Source of the DNA: Bacteroidia bacterium
GTDB lineage: Bacteria; Bacteroidota; Bacteroidia; SpSt-205
Assembly: GCA_026003215.1 (NCBI GenBank)
Contig: BPGV01000001.1
Location: 1,579,729-1,643,728, forward strand
Length of the DNA: 64,000 nucleotides
Direction of reading: 5' to 3'
The translations under genes were made by a program, and so were the position numbers. The notes under the pieces were generated by a model, which was not told the origin of the DNA, did no database searches, and saw only the letters and a program-made list of their open reading frames with translations. Below are positions 33,925-43,638 of this stretch, piece after piece; the first letter of the stretch is position 1, and the number at the start of each line of letters is the position of its first letter.

Positions 33925-36651
33925 ATGACAGCTCACGTGCGGAAACTGATAGAGATAAACCTCCCCCTCAAAGCCCTTTCTGCTGAGGCGCGTCGGGAAA
34001 AGGCCATTCGTCACGGTCATATCTCTACGCTGCATGTGTGGTGGGCGCGTCGGCCGTTGGTGGTAGCGCGTGCGGCCGTGCTGGGCGCCTTGCTCGCCGA
34101 CGAAGACGAAGTCTCACCGGAGTTTATCGCGCAGCTCTGCCGCTGGGAGGTACATGACGGCGACCCCGGCGGCCGCTACCTTCTGGAACAAGCTCGCGCC
34201 CTTATCCGTAGACGCTTCCCGGAGGCACCGCCTAAGGTGCTGGACTCCTTCGCGGGCGGTGGAAGCATCCCCTTGGAAGCCCTGCGCCTGGGCTGCGAAG
34301 CCCACGCCGTAGAATACAACCCCGTCGCCTACCTCATCCTGAAAGCTACCCTGGAATACCCCCAGCGCTACGGCCCCCACCTGACGGAAGCCGTCAAAGC
34401 GTGGGGCGAATGGGTGCTGGAGCAGGCGCGGAAGGAACTGGCAGGCTTTTATCCTGCGCTCAATGGCGAGACGCCCATCGCCTACCTCTGGAGCCGGACC
34501 ATCCGCTGCCCAAACCCAGATTGTGGTGCAGAGATTCCCCTCTTTCGCCAGTTCTGGCTGGCGCGCAAGGCCAATAAACAGGTGGCCCTCAAGCCCATCC
34601 CGAACCGCAACGCCAGGCGAGTGGACTTCGCCATTGTGGAGGGAGAGGATAGAGATTTTGACCCTTCCAAAGGCACGGTTTCGCGCGGCAACGCCGTGTG
34701 TCTCCTCTGCGGCACGGCCGCCAAAGACAAGTATCTGAAAGCCGAAGCCCAGGCGGGGCGCATGGGGCATCGCCTGGTGGCGGTGGTCACCACGCGGGGC
34801 AAAGGCCAAGGACGCAACTACCGCCTGGCTACCGAAGCCGACCTGGCGGCCTTCCACGAAGCCGTAAAAGCCCTCCAGCCCCTCTTTCAGACGCCCTCCC
34901 CCTGGCCCTACGGCCTCCCCTGGGCCCCAGAGGAAGAGGTTGAACAGATTAAGAAGCGGCCACTTCCAGTCTGGCTTGACGACCTTTACTTGTACAACAT
35001 GCCGCGGTGGTGCGATGTCTTCAATCCCCGCCAGCTTTTGGCGCTGGTGACCTTTGGCAAGTGGGTGCGGGCGGCGCACCGCGAAATCCTGGCCCAAACC
35101 GACGACAAAGAGTTTGCCAAAGCCGTGGCGACATATCTGGCGTTTGGGGTGGATTTCATGGCGAACTATAACTGTGTATTGGCAAGCAATCATGCAAGCA
35201 AGGAAGTGCTTCGAGCCGCTATGGCTGGCCACCATCTTCACATGGCTTGGGACTATGCGGAAACTAATCCTTTGCAAGGTGAAGCAGGGAGCGGCTGGGA
35301 TGCTGCCTTGGAGTGGCTTGTGCGTTACCTCACCCGCGAGGGCCGCATCCTGCAAAGCGGCGTTGTCCACCTTGGCTCTGCGGCTGCGCTCTGCTTCTCC
35401 GACAAGAGCTTTGACGCTGTAGTGATTGATCCCCCGTATGCGGACAATGTGCCGTACGCTGACCTTTCGGATTTCTTCTATGTGTGGCTGCGGCGCACGG
35501 TGGGCGATCTTTATCCGGAAGCGTTTGGGACGCCCCTTGTGCCCAAGGACGAAGAAGCCGTGGAGAATCCCGCTCGCTTTGGGGGCGGCAAGAAGGGCGA
35601 GGAGACTGCCAAGCGCCACTACCAGCGGCTGATGCGGGCCGCTTTTGGGGAAATCCACCGGGTGCTCAAGCCCGAGGGGATAGCGGTGGTGATGTTCACC
35701 CATCGTTCCACCGGTGCGTGGGAGCGACTCATCCAAAGCCTACTGGATGCGGGGCTTTACCCCACGGCTTCTTGGCCCGTGCACACCGAGATGGAAGCCT
35801 CCACTCATCAGCGGGGCAAGGGCGCGGTGCGGAGTACGGTCTTGATAGCCTGCCGGCGGCGGCCGGAGGACGCCGGCACCGGCTGGTATCACCAGGTGCA
35901 AAGGGAACTGCACGAGACGGTGCGGCGGCGCCTGGCGGAGTTCTGGAGCCAAGGGCTGCGGGGGGCAGACTTTTTCATAGCGGCCATCTGTCCAGCGGTG
36001 GGCGTCTTCGGGCGCTATCAGAAAGTGATGAAGCCCGACGGTACCGAGGTGCACGTGGGCGACCTTCTGACGGAAGTGTACACCCTGGCAGAGGACTTCG
36101 CCTTGAAGCAACTGGGGCTAAATTTGGGCTTGGTGGACCCGCCCACGCGCTTCTATGTGCTGTGGCGCTGGGCCTACGGCGGCGACCCCTTGGACTTCGA
36201 CGAGGCCAACAAAATGGCAAAATCCCTCGGCGCAGAACTCGATGACCTGACCCATCGCTACCGACTGATTCGCCACAAAGGCCATACGATATGGCTGCCT
36301 GATTTTTGGGAGCGCCTGCAGGATGCAGCGATGGCCCGCCCCATCCACCGAGCTGTGGAGGAAGCGCGCTGGCAAGAGCTCTCGCTCATTGACGCCCTGC
36401 ATGTGGCGCTCTTCCTCTGGCGACGCGGCGAACGGGAAAGGCTGGTGCAGTTTTTAGCGGCTGGCGGGTTCCATGACCCTGAACACCACCTCTGGCGCGT
36501 CGCGCAGGCCCTTTATGAGGTAGAGGGTTCGCATCCATCGCTCCATCAGGAGGTTACCGCGCTGGGGCAGATGTTGCCAGCAGGAGCCACCCTGACCCGC
36601 GAAGCACAAACGGCCCTCAAAGAAGCCCGACAGTTGAAACTCTTTGAATAA
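33925..36651 (+). CDS. DUF1156 adenine-specific DNA methyltransferase (module A)
   Basis: 908 residues. The N-terminus (KLIEINLPLKALSAEARREK, RHGHISTLHVWWARRPLVVA) is DUF1156. Methylase motif I is VLDSFAGGGSIPLEAL (about 105), followed by VEYNPVAYLILKATLEYPQR; two zinc-finger-like CxxC pairs follow (CPNPDCGAE; CLLCGTAA). Motif IV is VIDPPYADNVPYADLSDFFY (about 500; DPPY, N6-adenine or N4-cytosine type). Family members are COG1743 enzymes that I recall in predicted defence modules with DUF499 and SNF2 helicases. Whether it methylates or only marks DNA in this system is unknown. It is followed after 11 bases by the DUF499 gene. Confidence 0.85.
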   Translation: MTAHVRKLIEINLPLKALSAEARREKAIRHGHISTLHVWWARRPLVVARAAVLGALLADEDEVSPEFIAQLCRWEVHDGDPGGRYLLEQARALIRRRFPEAPPKVLDSFAGGGSIPLEALRLGCEAHAVEYNPVAYLILKATLEYPQRYGPHLTEAVKAWGEWVLEQARKELAGFYPALNGETPIAYLWSRTIRCPNPDCGAEIPLFRQFWLARKANKQVALKPIPNRNARRVDFAIVEGEDRDFDPSKGTVSRGNAVCLLCGTAAKDKYLKAEAQAGRMGHRLVAVVTTRGKGQGRNYRLATEADLAAFHEAVKALQPLFQTPSPWPYGLPWAPEEEVEQIKKRPLPVWLDDLYLYNMPRWCDVFNPRQLLALVTFGKWVRAAHREILAQTDDKEFAKAVATYLAFGVDFMANYNCVLASNHASKEVLRAAMAGHHLHMAWDYAETNPLQGEAGSGWDAALEWLVRYLTREGRILQSGVVHLGSAAALCFSDKSFDAVVIDPPYADNVPYADLSDFFYVWLRRTVGDLYPEAFGTPLVPKDEEAVENPARFGGGKKGEETAKRHYQRLMRAAFGEIHRVLKPEGIAVVMFTHRSTGAWERLIQSLLDAGLYPTASWPVHTEMEASTHQRGKGAVRSTVLIACRRRPEDAGTGWYHQVQRELHETVRRRLAEFWSQGLRGADFFIAAICPAVGVFGRYQKVMKPDGTEVHVGDLLTEVYTLAEDFALKQLGLNLGLVDPPTRFYVLWRWAYGGDPLDFDEANKMAKSLGAELDDLTHRYRLIRHKGHTIWLPDFWERLQDAAMARPIHRAVEEARWQELSLIDALHVALFLWRRGERERLVQFLAAGGFHDPEHHLWRVAQALYEVEGSHPSLHQEVTALGQMLPAGATLTREAQTALKEARQLKLFE

Positions 36652-36662
36652 ATAGCATCGCT

Positions 36663-39259
36663 ATGAGCAAGCCGGTATGGGAAGTGTGTGAGCCGCATCC
36701 CGATGTCTTCGCTCGGGAGATGGACCCGGCGAGGTTTGCGGCCAGCCTTCACGCCGTCCAGAGCGGCACGGCGGACCCGGACTACGTTGATCCCGAGCGC
36801 TTTTTTGGCAAGACTTTCATGACTCGGACTTTGGCGAATGTGCTTGAGGGGGTGCTGGGGCGGCTTTTGGGGCAGCCGGGGCGAGGGGCTTCGGTTCTGC
36901 GCCTGGAGACGCCCTTCGGCGGGGGCAAGACCCACACCATGGTGGCCCTCTATCACCTTGTACGGCATCCCGAGGCGGTAGAGCCCACAGAAGCCGGCCA
37001 AAGGCTATGCGAGCGGCTCCAGATCCAAGGGCTACCTCGGGGAGTTCGTGTGGTGGTGCTGGACGGGGTGGCCCTGAACCCACACGGCCGAGAGGCCGAC
37101 GGCGTGAAGGTCTTCACGCTCTGGGGCGAGCTGGCCTACGGACTGGGCGGGAAACCCTTCTGGGAAGGGCTGCGCAGCGCCGACGAAGCCCGCATCCCCC
37201 CAGGCCAGGCGGTGCTTGCCCAGTTGCTTCGCCAAGCTCAGCCAGTGCTCATCCTCATGGACGAGGTCATGCATTATCTTGCGAAAGCGCGTGCCGTGCG
37301 TGTGGGCGATACCAATCTGTCGGTGCAGACCATAGCCTTCCTTCGAGAGCTGACGGCAGCGGTAGGGGAGGTTCCCCAGGGCGTGTTGGTGCTGTCGCTG
37401 CCGACCTCTTCGCTGGAAGTGCCCGCAGAAAGTCCAGAACAGGCCGAAGAGATGTTCCAGCGGGTGCACAAGGTCATCGGCCGCACCGAACTCATCGAGA
37501 CGCCGGTGGCCCAGGATGAGATTTTTGGCGTGCTCAAGCGCCGGCTCTTCCGGCATGTGGGGGAGGAACGAGCCGCTAAACGCGCCGTAGAGGCGTTTGA
37601 CCGGTATTACGAGGAGTATGCGCGCTTTTTCCCTGAGTCGTTGCGTCGTCCTCAGCAGCGGGAGCGCATGCGGCAGGCCTATCCTTTCCATCCTGAGCTA
37701 ATAGACCTTCTTTATCAGCGGTGGGGGGCCGCATCCGCAGTTTCAGCGCACGCGGGGAGCTTTGCGGCTGCTGGCGCTGGTGCTCCGCCGCCTGTGGACT
37801 CAACGGCCGGGTTCTGCTTATCTCATCCAGCCCCATCATATTGACTTGGGCGATCGGCACATCCGCGCCGAGGTGCTGCGCCTTCTGGATGGAGGTTCGG
37901 AGGCCATCGTCACGGGCGATATCCTCACCCGAGCCAGGGAGATTGACAGAGGTTTGGGCGGGGAATATAGTCGGGAGCGTCTGGCGGAAGGGGCGGCGAC
38001 GTGCACCTTGCTCTATAGCGTCTCTGCCGGTCAGGAGCTTGTGGGATGCACCGAGGAAGAACTGCGGATAGCCCTCTTGCGGCCCCCCCTGAATCCAGCC
38101 CAGGTAAGCGAAGTGCTCGGCCGACTGCGAAACGAACTCTGGTACCTGCGCTACCGCGACCGCCGCTACTTCTTCACCGCCAAGCCCAACCTGAACAAAG
38201 TAATCTTGGACTTTGAGCAGGGGATTTCCGAAGAGAGCGTAGAGGAGAGCTTGCGCGCCGCTTTAGTCAAGGTGGCGGGCCAAAGCAAAAGCCGCCTGCA
38301 GGTGCTGGTGGCGCCAGCCTACGAAGGGGCGGTCAATGACCCTTCCCGAGCTACCCTCGTGCTGCTGCCCTGGAGCCTCGGCCACACCGAGGCCGCACAA
38401 CAGTGGATGAAGGAGGTGGTCGCCCGCATCACGCACCGGAATCTCCTCTTCTTTCTCGCGGCTGAGGAAGGCAAAGAAGGGCAGTTACGGATGGCAGCCC
38501 GCCGTTTTCTGGCCCTGCAAAACCTTCAACAAAGCCAGACCTTTCGGGAGCTGGATAAGGATGACCAGGAAGAGGTCCGACGGCTCTGCAAAGAAAAGGA
38601 GGGGGAGGTGTATGGCCTGCTACTTAGCATGTATCAGCACCTATTCCGCCCCGCCGCTGATGGCGTTGAAGAGCTGCGCATCACCCTCAAACGCGATGGC
38701 AGGACGCTGGTGGAAATGGTGGAGGCCGCCTTACGGGAAAGGGGGATATTGTTGGAGTCGCTGAGCCCCGCCTATCTGGTGGAGACCTTCAAGCTGGCGG
38801 AGCGCCCTGTCACCCTCGCTGAAATCCAGACCGTGCTCACTGGCTCCCCCGGTCAGCCCGTACTGATAGAACCGACCGAGGCCCTCTCCACCGCCATCCG
38901 CCAGGGCGTAGAAAAGGGCCACTTTGCTCTCCAGGTCAGCGGGCAAATCTTCACCGAGAATGTGCCTGAAGAGATTCTGAAACGCTCCGAAGCACGCCTG
39001 GTTCCGGTAACAACTCCTGCGCCCCCCGCCGGGGCAGTCCCCGCAGCCCGCCCGCCCCTCAGTGCTTCACGTGACTGGCGGGGGCCAGCATCTCTACCCC
39101 CTCCGCAAACTGTTAGAAGCCCTGCATGGGCACGATGTAAAGGTGGAGTTAGTTGTCAAGGACCAGAGAGGAACACTTGCAGGGAAGCGCGAGGAGATTG
39201 GCAGGCTTTTGAACGACTACGCCATCCCCTTTGAATGGCACGAGGAGAATGGTTCCTGA
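36663..39259 (+). CDS. DUF499 ATPase (module A), two apparent +1 frameshifts
   Basis: Three successive frames (36663-37844, 37762-39234, then to 39259) read as one protein of about 864 residues. The N-terminal ATPase has Walker A LETPFGGGKTHTMVALYHL (about 85) and Walker B LILMDEVMHYLAKA. Removing one G from G6 at 37723-37728 restores RWGPHPQFQRTRGALRLLAL. Removing one C from C6 at 39022-39027 (or C4 at 39055-39058) restores the tail VLHVTGGGQHLYPLRKLLEA. DUF499 proteins are large P-loop ATPases paired with DUF1156 methylases. As written, two stops truncate it, so module A would lose its ATPase unless the shifts are errors or are bypassed. Confidence 0.75.
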
Positions 39260-39609
39260 CATAGCATTTGGTAGGGGGTGACTGGGGGCTTCCTGGGCGC
39301 CGACTATGACGGCAAGGAGTTTTCCCGTTTGTCGGCCTTTCGTCGGGCCATTCCAAGGCCTGGCAGAAGCTCTGGGGGGGATTAAGGCGCAGAGTGTCCC
39401 TGAGACCTCTGTAGCGCAGAGTCGGGCCTATTTATTGGGCGAGGTGAGGAATGGGGTAATGTGGTGGAATGAACTTAGGGAAAGCGTGTGTGAATGCTGG
39501 GTCTTGACTTCGTTCCATTTTCCTCATACGGCGTTAAATCAACCCGTCAGCAGGCCCAATCACGTGCCACGGGATTATCTGCATTTGAGACGCCGTCCCT
39601 GCCACGGCC
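39260..39609. other. Non-coding gap, possible gene remnant
   Basis: No full gene. One plus-strand stretch (about 39288-39390) reads GGFLGADYDGKEFSRLSAFR and looks protein-like, but stops quickly on both sides in frame. It may be a remnant; I cannot place it in a family. Confidence 0.3.
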
Positions 39610-39664
39610 GTTGGGGTACGGTTGGGGTACGGTTGGGATACGGTTGGGGCACAGTTGGGGCACG
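39610..39664 (+). repeat. Five tandem 11-bp repeats running into the first palindrome
   Basis: Units GTTGGGGTACG, GTTGGGGTACG, GTTGGGATACG, GTTGGGGCACA, GTTGGGGCACG at 39610, 39621, 39632, 39643 and 39654. The fifth unit is also the left arm of the 28-bp palindrome. Confidence 0.85.
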
Positions 39665-40509
39665 GCATGCCGTGCCCCAACTATAGAAAATTCCTTGGCG
39701 CTGGGCTCTGAATCCAAAACGAACTAACCCACACTGGCGAGCAAGTTTCTGACCTATGGGTATGCTCCTTTTGGAAACGTTAGGCAAAGCCATACTCGCT
39801 CGTTGCCCTCCATCATCCTAACATGCCCTTTGACGAGTGCCGTGTCTTACTGGTCCCTATGCAGACAAACGAAAGCCTTGAAACCCAGTAGGACCGGCAG
39901 AAGGAGGCAGCAGCTCATCGCTGGGGGCATAGTTGGGGCACGGCATGCCGTGCCCCAACTATAGAAAACTCCTTGCGCTGGGCTCTGAATCCAAAACGAA
40001 CTGACCCATACTGGCGAGCAAGTTTCTGACCTATGGGTATGTTCCTTTTGGAAACGTTAGGCAAAGCCATACTCGTTGCCCTCCATCATCCTAACATGCC
40101 CTTTGACGAGTGCCGTGTCTTACTGGTCCCTATGCAGACAAACGAAAGCCTTGAAACCCAGTAGGACCGGCAGAAGGAGGCAGCAGCTCATCGCTGGGGG
40201 CACAGTTGGGGCACGGCATGCCGTGCCCCAACAACTATAGAAAACTCCTTGGCGCTGGGCTCTGAATCCAAAACGAACTAATCCATACTGGCGAGCAAGT
40301 TTCCGACCTATGGGTATGTTCCTTTTGGAAACGTTAGGCAAAGCTATACTCGTTGCCCTCCATCACCCTAACATGCTCTTTGACAAGCGCCGTGTCTTAC
40401 TGGTTCTCATGCAGACAAACGAAAGCTTTGAAACCCAGTAGGACCGGCAGAAGGAGGCAGCAGCTCATCGCTGGGGGCATAGTTGGGGCACGGCATGCCG
40501 TGCCCCAAC
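39654..40509. repeat. Three tandem ~277-bp units, each opening with a perfect 28-bp palindrome
   Basis: The palindrome has half-site GTTGGGGCACGGCA and occurs at 39654-39681, 39932-39959, 40205-40232 and 40482-40509 (spacings 278, 273, 277). A further half-copy (GCCGTGCCCCAAC) lies near 40564. The 250 bases between are nearly identical, differing by point changes and short indels. Each contains complementary blocks (GTTAGG/CCTAAC around CAA/TTG; CTGGTCC/GGACCGG) that could fold as RNA. Short open frames exist but change between copies. It is a satellite-like or structured-RNA array lying between the two defence modules; function is unknown. Confidence 0.85.
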
Positions 40510-40743
40510 AACTATAGAAAAGACTTCTGTACCTTATGCGCTACTACCTGCATGCCAAGCCTGGCCGTGCCCCAACCAACTATAAAAAAGACTTCACCGC
40601 AGGGGGGTAGACGAAGGTCCCCTCCCCGGAAAGCAGCTTGCTTCCTTCGTATCTTTCGCGGGGTTGGGTAGCTATGCGACAGCTTAGCATGACTGGGAAG
40701 CGGGCGCCCGAGGACCCGCCTGCCCTACAAATCCGCAAAGCCT

Positions 40744-43638
40744 ATGAGGCCTGGCGCTATTGTTCGCTTCCGTAAGCGGGACTGGGTGCTTTTACCCAGC
40801 AATAGGGAGGAGGTTTGGTTCCTGCGACCTTTGACAGGCACGAGCGACGAGAAGGTAGCGGTTCATCGTCGCCTGAGCGACCTATTGGGGCATTCCTTGC
40901 CTGACGAACGGCTCACGCCTGCGCAGTTTCCGTTGCCTTCGCCGGAGGCGGTGGGGGATATACAGCGTGTGCACCTGCTTTGGCAGGCGGCCCGGCTCCT
41001 GCTTCGGGAGGGGGCGGCGCCCTTGCGCGCCTTCGGCCGAATCTCGGTGCGGCCTCGCACCTACCAGCTGGTACCTCTCCTCATGGCGCTCCGCTTGAAC
41101 CCCGTGCGGCTCCTGATTGCCGATGACGTGGGCGTGGGCAAAACCATTGAAGCGGGGCTCATCGTGCGCGAGCTCTGGGAACGCGGCGAAATCACTCGGC
41201 TGGCGGTCTTGTGCCCGCCTTACTTATGCGACCAGTGGCAAAAAGAGCTCTCCGAGAAGTTCCACCTTGAAGCGGAAGTCATCCACTCAGCTACCATTGG
41301 GCGCTTAGAGCGCCGCACTCCCCCCGGCCGGACCGTCTACGAGCACTTTCCCGTACAGGTAATCAGCATAGACTTCATCAAGCACAAGCGCAATAAGCAT
41401 GCGTTCCTCCTCCATGCGCCCGAGCTACTCATCATAGATGAAGCCCACAGCGTCACGCCAGGGCGAAGCGCCGATAGTCACCTGCGTTATGAGCTGGTGC
41501 AGGAGTTAGCGCAGGATCTCCGACGCCACTTGCTCCTCCTCACGGCTACCCCGCACAGTGGCATTCCGGAGGCCTTCCAGAAGCTTTTGGGGCTATTGGC
41601 CCCGGCGTTTGCGCAGTGGGATTTCACGCGATTGGGAGAGAGTCAGCGTGCTTGTTTAGCCCGCCACTTTGTCCAGCGCACCCGAAAAGACATTCAATCG
41701 CACTGGGAAGAAGGGGCCGCCTGCTTCCCCGAACGGCAACCCATAGACAAAACCTATGTGCTTTCCCCCGCCTATCGCGAGCTGTTTGAAGCGGTGTATA
41801 AGTTTTGCACCGAGATTGTGGCGAGTGGGCATACGCTGGCGAAGCATCAGCGTCGCATGCGCTGGTGGGGAGCGCTGGCGCTTTTGCGTTGTGTCATGTC
41901 CAGTCCCCGCGCAGCTAAGGAAGCGCTGCACAAGCGGCGCCAAGGCCAAGAACCCCTCACCGGCGAGGAGGCCTCAGACGACCTGTATGCAGAGATGGAA
42001 GCTATATACGAACCCGACGACCGCCTCCCCACCGACGAACTGCCAACAGCCCTCTTGCATCGCACCCAAGAAAGACTCACGGACTCCGAAAAACGCCGCC
42101 TACGTATGCTGGAGCAAATGGCCAAAGCTATCTCCGATAGCGAGGATAATAAGCTTACGGAATGCCTGGCGATTGTGCGGGGCTTGCTGGCTGAGGGCTT
42201 CCATCCGATTATCTGGTGCTACTATGTAGAAACCGCCGAATATGTAGCGGAAAAACTCGCAGCTACTTTGGCTGCTGAGCCGGGGGGTTGGTCTGCGGGG
42301 GTGCGGGTGCTATGCCTTACGGGTCGGATCGGGGAGGAGGAGCGACGCCGCAAGGTAGAAGAGCTCATGGCGCACCCTGGCGGACGCGTGCTCGTGGCTA
42401 CCGACTGCCTGAGCGAAGGTATCAACCTACAAGAGGGCTTCAACGCGGTTATTCACTACGACCTGCCGTGGAATCCCAACCGGCTCGAGCAGCGCGAAGG
42501 GCGGGTGGACCGCTATGGGCAGCCCAGCCCCACCGTCAAAGTCGTGCGCTTCTATGGGAGGGATAACCCCGTAGATGGGGCTGTCATTCAGGTGCTACTG
42601 GACAAGGCGCGGCACATCCGTCAGGTGCTCGGCACCTACGTCCCGATACCGCAAGATGAAGAGCCGGTCGTAGATGCGCTGGTGCATGCGCTTTTTATCC
42701 GTCGGGCGCGGCCTCAGCAGCTGGAGCTGGCTTTTGCAGACGACCCTACGGCTGAGCTCCACCGCAAATGGGACATAGATATGCAGCGGGAAAAAGAAAG
42801 TCGCACGCGTTTTGCGCAGCATGCCCTTAAGCCAGAGGAGGTTCGTCGGGAGATGGAGGCGACGGACCAAGTCTTAGGGGATCCGGCGGCGGTACGGACT
42901 TTCGTGTTGAGTGCTTGCCAGCAGCTGGGGCTCCAAGTGCGGCCGAGTCGCCGGCAGGCGGACGTGTGGGAGGTGATCACGGAGCCGGCGGCCCTTGTGG
43001 GAGTGCCGGAAGGGGTCTGCCGAGCGTTGCCTGCCGACCGAAAAGGCCGCTGGACCGTCACGTTTTCCAGTCCGACGCCCGAAGGCGCCGAATACCTCGG
43101 GCGCAACCATCCTTTTGTTGTGGCCTTGGCGCGGTATCTTTTTGAGCAGGCGTTCGCGGGTATGGGTGAGCCCGTAGCTGCCCGCTGCGGCGCTATCCGT
43201 ACCCGTCTCGTGGAGCAGCTGACGGCATTACTTCTACTGCGTGTGCGCTTCCTCCTCCATCAGCCCCGTCGCGCCCCCCTGCTGGCCGAAGAGGTCCTCG
43301 TACTGGGCTGGCACGTCTTTACGGACCATTGGCTTCGTCCGGCCGAAGCATTACCCCTCCTCTCCGCTGAGCCAGAGGCCCCTATCCCGCTCGCTGAAAA
43401 ACAAGAGCTGGTAGCTCAGACCTTGAAGAAAATAGGGCCGATATTCGCAGAGGAGGGGGCTCCTTCTACGCCGTTGCGCCTGCTTCTGGAGGAACGGGCG
43501 CGTGAGCTGGAAGCGGCCCACCGCCGTATCCGGCAAAGCGTAGGCGACCCTGTGCGCAACCTGCAGGTAGAACTCCATTGGCCGCCCGACCTGCTCGGCC
43601 TCATAGTATTGCAACCTACAAGAGACGGCACGCTATGA
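40744..43638 (+). CDS. SNF2-family helicase, DrmD-like (module B)
   Basis: 964 residues. Walker A is DDVGVGKTIEAGLIVREL (about 127), then CPPYLCDQWQKEL, DEAHS (about 231), LTATPHSGIPEAF, ATDCLSEGINLQEGF and GRVDRYGQPSP (about 587). The length and motif variants fit the SNF2-like helicase DrmD of class 1 DISARM phage-defence systems, and the next gene is an Eco57I-type methylase as in that class. The start codon overlaps nothing and follows the palindromic array by ~230 bases. Its stop overlaps the methylase start (ATGA), so the two are coupled. The frame is intact. Confidence 0.8.
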   Translation: MRPGAIVRFRKRDWVLLPSNREEVWFLRPLTGTSDEKVAVHRRLSDLLGHSLPDERLTPAQFPLPSPEAVGDIQRVHLLWQAARLLLREGAAPLRAFGRISVRPRTYQLVPLLMALRLNPVRLLIADDVGVGKTIEAGLIVRELWERGEITRLAVLCPPYLCDQWQKELSEKFHLEAEVIHSATIGRLERRTPPGRTVYEHFPVQVISIDFIKHKRNKHAFLLHAPELLIIDEAHSVTPGRSADSHLRYELVQELAQDLRRHLLLLTATPHSGIPEAFQKLLGLLAPAFAQWDFTRLGESQRACLARHFVQRTRKDIQSHWEEGAACFPERQPIDKTYVLSPAYRELFEAVYKFCTEIVASGHTLAKHQRRMRWWGALALLRCVMSSPRAAKEALHKRRQGQEPLTGEEASDDLYAEMEAIYEPDDRLPTDELPTALLHRTQERLTDSEKRRLRMLEQMAKAISDSEDNKLTECLAIVRGLLAEGFHPIIWCYYVETAEYVAEKLAATLAAEPGGWSAGVRVLCLTGRIGEEERRRKVEELMAHPGGRVLVATDCLSEGINLQEGFNAVIHYDLPWNPNRLEQREGRVDRYGQPSPTVKVVRFYGRDNPVDGAVIQVLLDKARHIRQVLGTYVPIPQDEEPVVDALVHALFIRRARPQQLELAFADDPTAELHRKWDIDMQREKESRTRFAQHALKPEEVRREMEATDQVLGDPAAVRTFVLSACQQLGLQVRPSRRQADVWEVITEPAALVGVPEGVCRALPADRKGRWTVTFSSPTPEGAEYLGRNHPFVVALARYLFEQAFAGMGEPVAARCGAIRTRLVEQLTALLLLRVRFLLHQPRRAPLLAEEVLVLGWHVFTDHWLRPAEALPLLSAEPEAPIPLAEKQELVAQTLKKIGPIFAEEGAPSTPLRLLLEERARELEAAHRRIRQSVGDPVRNLQVELHWPPDLLGLIVLQPTRDGTL

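Noticed and set aside
39778-40068. GTTAGGC and CCTAAC motifs resembling integron attC cores
   Set aside because: The order and spacing are wrong for attC (about 40 bases in the hairpin order, about 240 in the attC order) and no integrase or cassette genes are present.
39575-40341. Minus-strand small frames in the satellite reading ...GTACRAPTVP...
   Set aside because: They are translations of the palindrome and adjoining repeat; length and ends change between copies and no promoter or start is conserved.
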